The translations under genes were made by a program, and so were the position numbers. Below are positions 6,687 through 13,042 of a stretch of 62,400 nt of DNA, in pieces (the first letter of the stretch is position 1; the number at the start of each line of letters is the position of its first letter). Source of the stretch: a virus; IMG/VR virus record IMGVR_UViG_3300009071_000009, positions 1 to 62,400 of that record; one strand, 5' to 3'. Below the pieces are notes generated by a model that ran no database searches, was not told the DNA's origin, and saw only the letters and a list, made by a program, of their open reading frames with translations.

Positions 6687-7491
6687 AGAATTATATGCCT
6701 GTGGGTGCAGTTATACTTCAAAAAATTGGATCGTCTCAGATGCTAATAAAATAGAAGGCTATGAAACAGGACCACATCTTATGTGGCCAGAAATTTTAGC
6801 TAAAAAATTAAATTTAAAAGAAGTCAATCATGGTTTAGAAGGTCATGGGAATGATTACATTATGCAAAATAGTGTAAAATACATCCTTGATAATCATAAA
6901 AAAATTGATGTGGTTTGTATCCAGTGGTCTGAATTAACCAGAATGTGGGTTTATGACATGAATTACTTTAATCCTTCTGTGTGGCTAGATGAAGACTTAC
7001 GAAAGTTTGACAGATGGGGTGATGATTTTGTTGGTTTTCCAAATATTTTTGGTGATCGGTTTACAGCTTCCATAGCATTAATGAAATATGTTGCCAGAGA
7101 TCCTTATACGGTTGTAGATTTATTTAAAAAATATCTTAGAGAAATATACACCTTGCAAAAATTATGTGAAGAATTAAATGTTAAATATATTTTTGGTCAA
7201 GGCTTTCCAGCACATCAGTTAGATCAATGGCGTTTAATTAATCCAGACCTAGATTGGAAAGAAACATTAAATTGTTTAATAGGACAACCGGAATTTCATT
7301 TAATTAATAAGAAAAAATTTATGGGTTGGCCGTGTCTACCTGAACTTGGTGGAATGACAATGACTACAGGACATCCTGATTTTGAACCTCGAACAAATAG
7401 ATTAAATCCTATGGATGATCATCCAAGCGCTAAAGGCCAGGAGCTTATTGCGAAGCAGTTTCATAATAAATACGTGGAGTTATATGGATGA
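6670..7491 (+). CDS. SGNH/GDSL-like hydrolase 1
   Basis: The N-terminus has GCSYT, block I, with Ser14 as nucleophile. NHGLEGHGND provides the Gly and Asn blocks, VCIQWSE follows, and DDHPSAKGQ near residue 248 supplies the Asp-His pair. Such enzymes remove or transfer acyl groups on sugars and lipids. The 273 residues cover the full domain with no signal peptide, so it acts in the cytoplasm or on intermediates. It overlaps the carbamoyltransferase end by 17 bases and the next gene by 4. It is a distant paralogue of the next gene. Confidence 0.78.
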   Translation: MLKFSKELYACGCSYTSKNWIVSDANKIEGYETGPHLMWPEILAKKLNLKEVNHGLEGHGNDYIMQNSVKYILDNHKKIDVVCIQWSELTRMWVYDMNYFNPSVWLDEDLRKFDRWGDDFVGFPNIFGDRFTASIALMKYVARDPYTVVDLFKKYLREIYTLQKLCEELNVKYIFGQGFPAHQLDQWRLINPDLDWKETLNCLIGQPEFHLINKKKFMGWPCLPELGGMTMTTGHPDFEPRTNRLNPMDDHPSAKGQELIAKQFHNKYVELYG

Positions 7492-8468
7492 CTTATATTT
7501 TATTTGGTGGCTGCAGTTTCACTGCGGAATCATATTACTGGTTTCAATTCATACAACAAGATAATGAAAATTTATTACATGATTACCATAGAGGTCTTAA
7601 TGTTTTTCCAGCGTGGCCTGAAATTTTAACGAATCAGCTTAATAAAAAAATAGGTAGTAATTATGAATGTGTAAATGTTGCTGTGTCTGGAGATAGTAAT
7701 CAACAAGCCATTAGAAATATATTTGATTATATCGGAGGAAATAATTTAAATTGGCGTTTAAATATTCCAGAAGGAGCAAAAGAAAAACCAGAAGCAATAG
7801 TTATAGGTCTTACTGAATGGACAAGATTTATAGACATATATGGAAATGCTATAACTTGTTCATTGATTAGTGATTTAGAGTTTCAAGGATTTTATGACGA
7901 CCTAGAATCATTTAATGAATTAGAAGAAATTTTAATTGATTGGCGCAACACAAGAGAATCAAATAGAAAATTAAAATCTCATACTGCATCTCTTATGACT
8001 GGATTTTTAGAAGGCAACCAAGAAAGAAAATATTATCGAGGCGCATTGCAGCTTAATTTAGATTATATGGAAATGTTAATTCTTTATTGTCGTGCACACG
8101 ACATAAAACTTCTTTTTTGTCAAATATTAAATCCTTGGTGGAGTGGTGGAGGTATTGAATTTCAGGAAGAGTGTGCAAAACGTGTACATTATGAGTGCGA
8201 TTATCTACAACATAGAATAAATACTATTGAAAGTTATTTTAATGAAAGCTGTAAATTTTTAAATCAAAAAGGATTAGATGCAGCACTAAGAGAGAATGCT
8301 AATACTTTGGGTCAAAAATGGAAATGGTCGACAGCTTTTCATTGCTGTAATGTTCCAATTCCATCTACTGGTAAACCTGATCCATATGACCAACATCCAA
8401 ACAAAGAAGGACATGAATATATTGCGAGCCTTATATCTAAAGATTTTAATGCATTATTCAATCATTAA
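7488..8468 (+). CDS. SGNH/GDSL-like hydrolase 2
   Basis: Block I is FGGCSFT with Ser10. PAWPEILTNQL and VNVAVSGDSNQQA match the second block, IVIGLTEWTRF the third, and DQHPNKEGHEYIA near the C-terminus has the catalytic Asp-His. The protein has 326 residues and no signal peptide. Its architecture is the same as the preceding gene (WPEIL, SE/TEWTR and HPxxxGxE are shared), so the two probably arose by duplication and diverged to different substrates. The ATG overlaps the preceding TGA. Confidence 0.78.
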   Translation: MTYILFGGCSFTAESYYWFQFIQQDNENLLHDYHRGLNVFPAWPEILTNQLNKKIGSNYECVNVAVSGDSNQQAIRNIFDYIGGNNLNWRLNIPEGAKEKPEAIVIGLTEWTRFIDIYGNAITCSLISDLEFQGFYDDLESFNELEEILIDWRNTRESNRKLKSHTASLMTGFLEGNQERKYYRGALQLNLDYMEMLILYCRAHDIKLLFCQILNPWWSGGGIEFQEECAKRVHYECDYLQHRINTIESYFNESCKFLNQKGLDAALRENANTLGQKWKWSTAFHCCNVPIPSTGKPDPYDQHPNKEGHEYIASLISKDFNALFNH

Positions 8469-8547
8469 ATACAAAATTAAATTAAAATTTTTTAAGCCTA
8501 AACACGAAGAAAAAACTCACGTGTTTATTTACGAACAGGACGAGTAA
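8449..8547 (+). CDS. Possible 32-aa basic/acidic small protein
   Basis: A short frame starting inside the end of the SGNH gene encodes a Lys-rich start (KYKIKLKFFKPKHEEK) followed by THVFIYEQDE, with its TAA touching the ATG of the next gene. The stop-start junction and the frame's continuation through the whole intergenic stretch support it. No good ribosome-binding site is visible. Function unknown. Confidence 0.4.
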   Translation: MHYSIIKYKIKLKFFKPKHEEKTHVFIYEQDE

Positions 8548-8814
8548 ATGACAGACGAAATTTTCGATTTTGGTTTTACTGCAGTTGATGAGGATGAACT
8601 CACCGCTGTACAAAACACACAAGCTAAAGTAGTAGAGACTGAGTCTTTAGCCAGTGACACTCAAGATAGACTAGATAGCCTTTTCAATGCCATCACGCCT
8701 TTGCTGAATAACCTTAAAGCGAACCCTGATAAAGAATACATTCTATGGCCTAATAGGTTAGCTAAAGTTGAACAATTTGAAACAAAACTACAAAAAATAT
8801 ATCGTGGAACTTAA
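8548..8814 (+). CDS. Conserved hypothetical T4-like phage protein, 88 aa
   Basis: The sequence starts MTDEIFDFGFTAVDEDEL. Its second half contains LFNAITPLLNNLKANPDKEYILWPNR, a segment I recognise from small proteins widespread in T4-like phages. It is acidic, predicted mostly helical, and has no known function. It directly follows the preceding stop, and the upstream AGGACGAG can serve as ribosome-binding site. It is followed by about 100 bases holding the first copy of the duplicated promoter. Confidence 0.8.
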   Translation: MTDEIFDFGFTAVDEDELTAVQNTQAKVVETESLASDTQDRLDSLFNAITPLLNNLKANPDKEYILWPNRLAKVEQFETKLQKIYRGT

Positions 8815-8848
8815 AAAAAACGTAAGTAATTGATTTCTATTAGTTTTT

Positions 8849-8904
8849 AATTGCACTTTTTCCTTTACATTCCCTATGCTATATGGTAGTATAGTTATAT
8901 CAAA
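8849..8904 (+). repeat. 56-bp promoter cassette, copy 1
   Basis: Identical over 56 bases to 10172-10227. The copy contains TTTACA (8864-8869), a 17-nt spacer and TATGGTAGTAT ending at 8892, and it directly precedes the gene at 8917. Just upstream, A-run plus CGTAAGTA(A/G)TTGATTT is also shared between the two places. Confidence 0.95.
8864..8892 (+). promoter_or_regulatory. Extended -10 promoter
   Basis: TTTACA at 8864-8869, spacer of 17, TG-G-TAGTAT at 8884-8892. It drives the small-gene operon from 8917 (ribosome-binding site AAAGGAG at 8903-8909). Confidence 0.72.
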
Positions 8905-8916
8905 AGGAGAAAAGAT

Positions 8917-9318
8917 ATGAAATTCGCAGTATACCAAATTCAAATGACTCGTGAAATCGCCGACAAAGTAAACGCAGGCGAAACTGTACCAGCATTTGAA
9001 GCTCGGAATAAAATGAACCTTGACTTTGCTGGTCACAAAATTGGTGGTTTGGCAGACGAGGCACTTACTGCTGGGTTTTATACTCACGTTGCTAACATTG
9101 AAGCTGATAGTGCAAACGATGTATTTGAAATTGGTAATATGGGTCCTGAGTCGGCAATCACTCGCTTTTCTCGTATGCACTCACTATCAGTTGGTGATCT
9201 TATCGTTGATGAAGAAGGTAATGTAATGGTTGTAGCTAACTATGGTTTTGTTGCAATCGGATTTAAGCCTGAAATGTCAGCCGCTAATTTAGTTTATAAT
9301 ATGGAGGAAGTAGCATAA
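8917..9318 (+). CDS. YodL-like small protein, 133 aa
   Basis: Starts after AAAGGAG. The C-terminal half reads RMHSLSVGDLIVDEEGNVMVVANYGFVAIGF, the pattern of the YodL-like/antirestriction-associated beta domain seen in many phages and plasmids (SxSVGDVI ... G). The N-terminus (VYQIQMTREIADKVNAGE) is also typical. Function in the family is unclear. It is the first gene after a strong promoter and overlaps the next gene (TAATG), consistent with early expression. Confidence 0.7.
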   Translation: MKFAVYQIQMTREIADKVNAGETVPAFEARNKMNLDFAGHKIGGLADEALTAGFYTHVANIEADSANDVFEIGNMGPESAITRFSRMHSLSVGDLIVDEEGNVMVVANYGFVAIGFKPEMSAANLVYNMEEVA

Positions 9319-9554
9319 TGACACCTTGGATTCAAGAAACCCGCAATGGCTTTGTAATGGCCGCGGACGAAGTCGCTCGCGTTCACGCTGAGATTGCTCA
9401 AGGTGAGCAATCGATTGCTGTCCAGATAGATATGAAAAAGTGGAGTGAGAAAGCCGGAATGTGGCCTAATGCTGAGTACAAAAATATAATTAAAGCTCAT
9501 GCTGAATCTCGTGGTTGGACGCAGGAAGGGTTTACTGGAATGGAGATACTGTAA
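9318..9554 (+). CDS. Hypothetical protein, 78 aa
   Basis: ATG overlaps the previous TAA, and GGAGGAAG ends about nine bases upstream. A Trp-rich soluble protein (PWIQETRNGF, KKWSEKAGMW, SRGWTQEGF). No known family comes to mind. Its stop again overlaps the following start, so three genes form one coupled unit. Confidence 0.7.
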   Translation: MTPWIQETRNGFVMAADEVARVHAEIAQGEQSIAVQIDMKKWSEKAGMWPNAEYKNIIKAHAESRGWTQEGFTGMEIL

Positions 9555-9793
9555 TGGATTCGATTGTAGATCCTTATATGGATGACATTATTGTAACTGA
9601 AAAGCTGCCGCGGCACGGTGGTCCTCAAGATCGTGGTGGCGCTGATGCATACTATCACCGGCCTTATGATCCTCACTACTATGTTGGTGGTTCAATGCAA
9701 TCTGAACGTGTTGAGAAAGACAACATGACTGTTGGTGAAATTGAGGCTTATAAGTATGGTTATGAAAATGAAGTTGATAGAAAAGAGTGGTGA
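9554..9793 (+). CDS. Conserved phage hypothetical protein, 79 aa
   Basis: I chose ATG 9554 because it overlaps the preceding TAA in the same way as the neighbouring junctions; a longer form from 9515 would lie within that gene. The middle (YYHRPYDPHYYVGGS) is rich in His, Tyr and Pro, and the end (MTVGEIEAYKYGYEN) resembles a tail I have seen in other T4-like phage small proteins. Function unknown. Confidence 0.68.
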   Translation: MDSIVDPYMDDIIVTEKLPRHGGPQDRGGADAYYHRPYDPHYYVGGSMQSERVEKDNMTVGEIEAYKYGYENEVDRKEW

Positions 9794-9930
9794 TTGAAAT
9801 TACAGGTATACTCCTTGACCGAGTTGAGAAGCGTGTATTTGATAATGTACTAGACGCTATAGAATTTAGAGACATTCTTGATGCTCATTACGCAAAAGTA
9901 ATATGGACACAGTACTATGTTTACGATTGA
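9790..9930 (+). CDS. Small hypothetical protein, 46 aa (GTG start)
   Basis: A GTG overlaps the previous stop (GTGA). The frame encodes IEITGILLDRVEKRVFDNVLDAIEFRDILDAHYAKVIWTQYYVYD and overlaps the next start by 14 bases. Amphipathic and helical, without a known family. It fills what would otherwise be an empty 120-base gap in a gene-dense operon, which supports it. Confidence 0.5.
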   Translation: MIEITGILLDRVEKRVFDNVLDAIEFRDILDAHYAKVIWTQYYVYD

Positions 9931-10156
9931 AATCGATTTGGATGAAACTGCCATTACAATTATGGATGATACAGGAGAGCTTGAAGATGTTCAAGCTCTT
10001 TTGTACGAAGATTACTGCCATTTTAGACAATGGAACGAAAAAACTAATAAGTTTGAGGTAATTACTTTAAAGGCTGAAATGTATTTAAAGCTAATGGAAT
10101 CTTGGAAGCTTAGCGATGGCACATATGTCTTAGAGAAAAAAAACGTAAGTAGTTGA
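9917..10156 (+). CDS. Conserved hypothetical phage protein, 79 aa
   Basis: Begins with IEIDLDETAITIMDDTGELEDVQALLYEDY, then FRQWNEKTNKFEVITLKAEMYLKLMESWKLSDGTY. I associate this pattern with small beta-rich proteins of T4-like marine phages; function unknown. Its last codons (AAAAAAACGTAAGTAGTTGA) coincide with the upstream part of the sequence duplicated near 8813, so the promoter duplication may have included this gene end. Confidence 0.7.
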   Translation: MFTIEIDLDETAITIMDDTGELEDVQALLYEDYCHFRQWNEKTNKFEVITLKAEMYLKLMESWKLSDGTYVLEKKNVSS

Positions 10157-10171
10157 TTTTAAACGGAAACA

Positions 10172-10227
10172 AATTGCACTTTTTCCTTTACATTCCCTAT
10201 GCTATATGGTAGTATAGTTATATCAAA
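10172..10227 (+). repeat. 56-bp promoter cassette, copy 2
   Basis: Perfect match to 8849-8904, including TTTACA (10187-10192), the 17-nt spacer and the -10 region. Precedes the operon starting at 10243. Confidence 0.95.
10187..10215 (+). promoter_or_regulatory. Extended -10 promoter
   Basis: TTTACA, 17-nt spacer, TG-G-TAGTAT ending at 10215; identical to the promoter at 8864-8892. Confidence 0.72.
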
Positions 10228-10242
10228 TAAGGAAATATGATT

Positions 10243-10425
10243 ATGATGATTATGACTGATATTCAAGATACCCTAGCAATGCAGAATAAGCTTTCTAGCT
10301 TACTACGTCGCTCTAATACTTTTGGAATGTCTAAGTCTGACATTCAAGTTGAACTTGATATGATTATTAGTGATCTTATCTCAAATGTAAATCGTATGGA
10401 AAATGAAATGAAGGAGTCTATATAA
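10243..10425 (+). CDS. Small helical hypothetical protein, about 60 aa
   Basis: Several Met codons occur in a row. AAGGA (10229-10233) is 9 bases from the ATG at 10243 but only 3 from 10237, so 10243 is preferred. The product (TDIQDTLAMQNKLSSLLRR ... IQVELDMIISDLISNVNRMENEMKES) is a likely coiled coil of unknown function. The stop overlaps the next ATG (TAATG). Confidence 0.62.
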   Translation: MMIMTDIQDTLAMQNKLSSLLRRSNTFGMSKSDIQVELDMIISDLISNVNRMENEMKESI

Positions 10426-10670
10426 TGGAAATCGCAAATACTCAAGTTGAACGTCTTGCTCTTATCAAGAAAATCGCTAACCGCAAGAAAAAACTTGCAG
10501 AGGTCAAATCTAAAACTCGTAAAATGCGTGCTCCTAAAGTTGATCGTTCTTTTATGAACATCCCTAAAGAGTCTAACATGTATCAGTGGACTGATGCTTC
10601 TAAATATGCTAAAGAGTATTATGGTGAAACATTGCACTATACAACTAAATTTGACAATGACTGGGATTAA
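10425..10670 (+). CDS. Small basic hypothetical protein, 81 aa
   Basis: The N-terminal half is a basic helix (KKIANRKKKLAEVKSKTRKMRAPK); the C-terminal half is acidic and aromatic (YQWTDASKYAKEYYGETLHY). Could bind nucleic acid, but no family is recognised. It starts on the previous stop after AAGGAG and overlaps the next gene by 14 bases. Confidence 0.65.
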   Translation: MEIANTQVERLALIKKIANRKKKLAEVKSKTRKMRAPKVDRSFMNIPKESNMYQWTDASKYAKEYYGETLHYTTKFDNDWD

Positions 10671-10929
10671 TCAAGAAATTCGTAATAGGATTCGTCTTTC
10701 TGTCGCAGCTTATGCTTATGAGATGGAAGACAATCCTATTATGGGTGATTATGAGTTTGACGAATTATCCAAGACTATCAATCCTGCTGAAAAAACTGGT
10801 AATAGAAAAATGGATAATTTTTTCAAAAAACATTTCAATCCTGACACCGGTATGTGGATCCGTTTTCATCCTGAGAGGCAGAAAATAAAATGGATTTATG
10901 ATACATATTATAAAAATAAATGCAAATAA
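10657..10929 (+). CDS. Conserved phage protein resembling DNA-ligase domain Ia, 90 aa
   Basis: I chose ATG 10657; a longer form would overlap the preceding gene by 77 bases. RLSVAAYAYEMEDNPIMGDYEFDELSKTI resembles the NAD-ligase N-terminal Ia motif (YxYxxDxPxxxDxEYDxL). The following MDNFFKKHFNPDTGMWI is a signature I recognise from widespread phage hypotheticals. Too short to be a ligase and lacking a nucleotidyltransferase domain, so it is probably a stand-alone fold of unknown role. The last gene of its operon. Confidence 0.75.
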   Translation: MTGINQEIRNRIRLSVAAYAYEMEDNPIMGDYEFDELSKTINPAEKTGNRKMDNFFKKHFNPDTGMWIRFHPERQKIKWIYDTYYKNKCK

Positions 10930-10953
10930 AATGAAAATAATGCATTTTAGGGG

Positions 10954-10982
10954 TGTACAATCGGTTTAAACTATGGTAGTAT
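10954..10982 (+). promoter_or_regulatory. Extended -10 promoter of the structured leader
   Basis: TGTACA (10954-10959), 17-nt spacer, TATGGTAGTAT ending at 10982. Transcription should begin near 10989, which puts the structured RNA at the very 5' end of the transcript. Confidence 0.75.
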
Positions 10983-10988
10983 AATTTA

Positions 10989-11229
10989 TCAAATGGGGAA
11001 AAGGAGACTCTTTTAATCAACGTCCGTGTAGAGGGAACCGGACCTAGAAGCACTTGGAAGAAATCGACTTACAAATGACGACGGTGCTATCTAACAATCG
11101 TATTAGATAGTAAATATAGCGAAACTAGTAAGTTAGATCCAATTGGTTTCAATCAAACTAGAGCGGCAATGTCAATAAGGCCGTGCGGAGAGATTGGAGA
11201 TACTAGGGGCGTTGATTTAAGGAGTTTTT
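10989..11229 (+). ncRNA. Highly structured ~240-nt leader RNA sequestering the downstream ribosome-binding site
   Basis: This stretch has no convincing gene, although the surrounding genes are packed end to end. Bases 11003-11025 pair with 11207-11229 as a closing helix of 23 positions: 22 pairs, five of them G-U, and one U-U mismatch. The 3' strand contains AAGGAG (11219-11224), the ribosome-binding site of the gene at 11233. Inside, GTGCTATCTA (11084-11093) can pair either with TAGAAGCAC (11045-11053; 9 bp, one bulge) or with 11103-11112 (10 bp with an 8-nt loop). Further hairpins are 11143-11149/11155-11161 and 11063-11067-independent CGGC/GCCG at 11164-11167/11180-11183. This is the form of a cis-regulatory RNA or a compact ncRNA; I cannot assign a class. 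Confidence 0.7.
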
Positions 11230-11232
11230 ATT

Positions 11233-11439
11233 ATGAGAACTGTACACTATGTTGGTATGAGCGAGGCTCGTTATGAGGCAGCCCGCAGGGTCTTCGGTGG
11301 TCCTGCTTACTATCACAAATATATGGACGCTAGAGTCTATAGTGAAGTTGGTGATAGTGATGTTGTTATTGTAGGTGATGCTAGAATGCAACCATATGTA
11401 TGGGATGCATCTGCAGTTGATAGGGAATATACAGAATGA
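11233..11439 (+). CDS. Conserved T4-like phage hypothetical protein, 68 aa
   Basis: The sequence RTVHYVGMSEARYEAARRVFGGPAYYHKYMDAR ... SDVVIVGDA is a pattern I recognise from small proteins in many T4-like phages, probably an alpha/beta fold. Function unknown. Its ribosome-binding site AAGGAG at 11219-11224 lies in the closing helix of the leader RNA, so translation should depend on opening that helix. It overlaps the next gene by 4 bases. Confidence 0.8.
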   Translation: MRTVHYVGMSEARYEAARRVFGGPAYYHKYMDARVYSEVGDSDVVIVGDARMQPYVWDASAVDREYTE

Positions 11440-11621
11440 TTTTTTCTACTAATGGTATCAACACTCAAAATCATTGGATGGTTGGCATTCAATGGCCCTT
11501 TGCTAAAGGTACTGTTACTATGCATGACGAAGGTTTTAGCTGTACATGTCAAAAGAAACCACGTAAAGCGTGTAGTCACATTACAAACGTAAAGCTAAGA
11601 ATATACGGAGTGTTCCAATGA
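11436..11621 (+). CDS. Small SWIM-like zinc-finger protein, 61 aa
   Basis: The segment FSCTCQKKPRKACSHITNVKLRIYG has the CxC-x7-CxH ligand arrangement of SWIM-type zinc fingers, which usually bind DNA or protein. The N-terminus (NTQNHWMVGIQWPFAKGTVTMHD) is beta-like. The protein overlaps the genes on both sides (ATGA) and sits in the operon behind the structured leader. Zinc binding is inferred from the pattern only. Confidence 0.72.
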   Translation: MIFSTNGINTQNHWMVGIQWPFAKGTVTMHDEGFSCTCQKKPRKACSHITNVKLRIYGVFQ

Positions 11622-11962
11622 GTATGCATATGATTCGTGGTATTCAAGTCCATGGTAAATCAAAGGTTAAACGTAAACCCGGTTGGAAAAAAGCTCAGCA
11701 GGAGCACGAAGAATTTCTGAAGAAAATGGGTGTGACTGGCAAAAAATCTAACTATCGAGCTCCTATGCCTGATTATAGTTCAGATCGTCAGTCACCTCCA
11801 ACTTCAGATGTTATATGTGGTAATGGTACTAAAAAAGATGCAGTGCAATACACTGGTAATGAGATTGCCGGTATTGTTACTACACATAAGTCAAATCTAA
11901 TGCCTGTCCGTAAAGACAACAAAAAAGCTTTTGTTGATGCAGCGCAAATGAGGAGAAATTAG
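11618..11962 (+). CDS. Conserved phage hypothetical protein, 114 aa
   Basis: The N-terminus is basic (KSKVKRKPGWKKAQQEHEEFLKKMG). The C-terminus YTGNEIAGIVTTHKSNLMPVRKDNKKAFVDAAQMRR is a strongly conserved block I have seen in many marine and enteric phages, but its function is not established. ATG overlaps the preceding TGA. It ends 23 bases before the dioxygenase gene. Confidence 0.78.
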   Translation: MSMHMIRGIQVHGKSKVKRKPGWKKAQQEHEEFLKKMGVTGKKSNYRAPMPDYSSDRQSPPTSDVICGNGTKKDAVQYTGNEIAGIVTTHKSNLMPVRKDNKKAFVDAAQMRRN

Positions 11963-11985
11963 GTGCTAAAAGCCGGACGTGATTC

Positions 11986-12744
11986 ATGATAAATTGGGAC
12001 ATATTTCACGATAGAGGATATGTCATTTCTGACAAAATATTTAGAGATGAAGATATCGCATCTCTAAATGTAATAGCTAGTAAACTAAATCCATCTATTG
12101 GTCAATCAAAACAAGGATGGTATAATTATTTACGTTTACATGAAGAACGTGATCAAGGCGTTGATATACTTAATGATATTGACTGGTCATATTTCTGGTC
12201 CCATACTCCTTTAGACAATCCAATTATCAACGAAAAAATTCTACCAGCATTATCTAAAATTTGTGATCAAGCCTTTGATGGATGGGATTGGGGATGGCAG
12301 GATACAAATCGCTATATTGTTCAAAATTATCCTCACGATGAGTCTGAAGCTGGAATTCATCCTCATTTTGATGCTCCATACATTTGGCCTCAAATGCTAG
12401 AAAAACAAATGGCGAAAGAATTACAAGAAGGAATCTTAAGTGTCACCTTTATTGTTCCATTAATGAACTTTACTGTGGAAACTGGTGCTACAGGTGTAGT
12501 GCCAGGGACTCATAAATTTATTTGGGATACAACTAAGTGGAATGATGCTAAAGATTACACCACACAATTTTTTAAAGATAACTATGTACAACCAGAAGTA
12601 GAAATGGGTAGAGTTGCATGTTTTTATGGAAATATTTTACATAGTGTTATGCCAAACAAATCTGATATGATTAGGCGTGGAATAATTTATCGAGGCATAA
12701 GACAAGATGCACTTGATGAAATGAAAAAATATGAACTAGGATAA
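11986..12744 (+). CDS. Phytanoyl-CoA-dioxygenase (PhyH)-like Fe(II)/2-oxoglutarate oxygenase
   Basis: The protein has 252 residues. IHPHFDAP gives the HxD pair (His127, Asp129), NILHSVMPN the distal His219, and RRG (230-232) the 2-oxoglutarate-binding Arg. GATGVVPGTHK is the typical PhyH strand before it. The family hydroxylates small molecules, lipids, nucleobases or peptides; I recall such genes in cyanophages. The substrate is not visible. There is a 23-base gap upstream without an obvious promoter, so it is probably read with the preceding operon. Confidence 0.82.
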   Translation: MINWDIFHDRGYVISDKIFRDEDIASLNVIASKLNPSIGQSKQGWYNYLRLHEERDQGVDILNDIDWSYFWSHTPLDNPIINEKILPALSKICDQAFDGWDWGWQDTNRYIVQNYPHDESEAGIHPHFDAPYIWPQMLEKQMAKELQEGILSVTFIVPLMNFTVETGATGVVPGTHKFIWDTTKWNDAKDYTTQFFKDNYVQPEVEMGRVACFYGNILHSVMPNKSDMIRRGIIYRGIRQDALDEMKKYELG

Positions 12745-12754
12745 GGAAATACGA

Positions 12755-13015
12755 ATGTATAAAGAAGATATTGTAGCACATCTTGTACGTAAAACTGCTA
12801 CCATCACTTTTGATAAAAAAGATGGTACTCAACGTGTAATGAATTGCACTCTAATGAAAAATCTGTTGCCTGAACAAATGGACATTGAAGAAAAAATGGA
12901 TGGTGATCGTGTAGCTGGTAATCCAAATGTGCTAGCAGTATGGGATCTTGAAAAAAATGATTGGCGAAGTTTTAGAATTGATAGTGTCAAAGAAATGGTT
13001 TTTCACGACGTATAA
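12755..13015 (+). CDS. SH3-beta-barrel-fold small phage protein, 86 aa
   Basis: TATITFDKKDGTQRVMNCTLMKNLLP ... NVLAVWDLEKNDWRSFRIDSVKEM matches a widespread family of small phage proteins with an SH3-like barrel. They are often annotated as such without a known role. AAGGAAA precedes the ATG. Its last codons overlap the TATAAATA late promoter at 13011-13018. Confidence 0.8.
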   Translation: MYKEDIVAHLVRKTATITFDKKDGTQRVMNCTLMKNLLPEQMDIEEKMDGDRVAGNPNVLAVWDLEKNDWRSFRIDSVKEMVFHDV

Positions 13016-13018
13016 ATA
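13011..13018 (+). promoter_or_regulatory. T4-type late promoter (TATAAATA)
   Basis: Exact TATAAATA followed by GTGG, 25 bases before the ATG at 13043. Sigma-gp55-like/gp33-dependent transcription is expected by analogy with T4. Confidence 0.75.
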
Positions 13019-13042
13019 GTGGTATTACTACCGGAGAAAAGC

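Noticed and set aside
8788-9180. Minus-strand 130-codon frame opposite the 8917 gene
   Set aside because: It covers a promoter and lies antisense to a well-supported gene. Its composition is typical of a shadow frame.
11071-11125. Hammerhead-like words (TGACGA ... GAAA) in the leader RNA
   Set aside because: The bases following TGACGA do not pair directly with those before GAAA, so the catalytic core cannot be drawn.
10989-11229. Group I intron as explanation of the leader
   Set aside because: No convincing P3-P7 core or exon-pairing guide could be identified by eye, and no split gene surrounds it.
10980-11276. A reading frame through the structured leader that looks protein-like (NVRVEGTGPRSTWKK ... 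KLDPIGFNQTRAAM) with an in-frame TGA at 11076
   Set aside because: It lacks ATG, GTG or TTG near a ribosome-binding site, is broken by a stop and overlaps the start of the 11233 gene. The long-range pairing explains the sequence better. A readthrough gene is not fully excluded.
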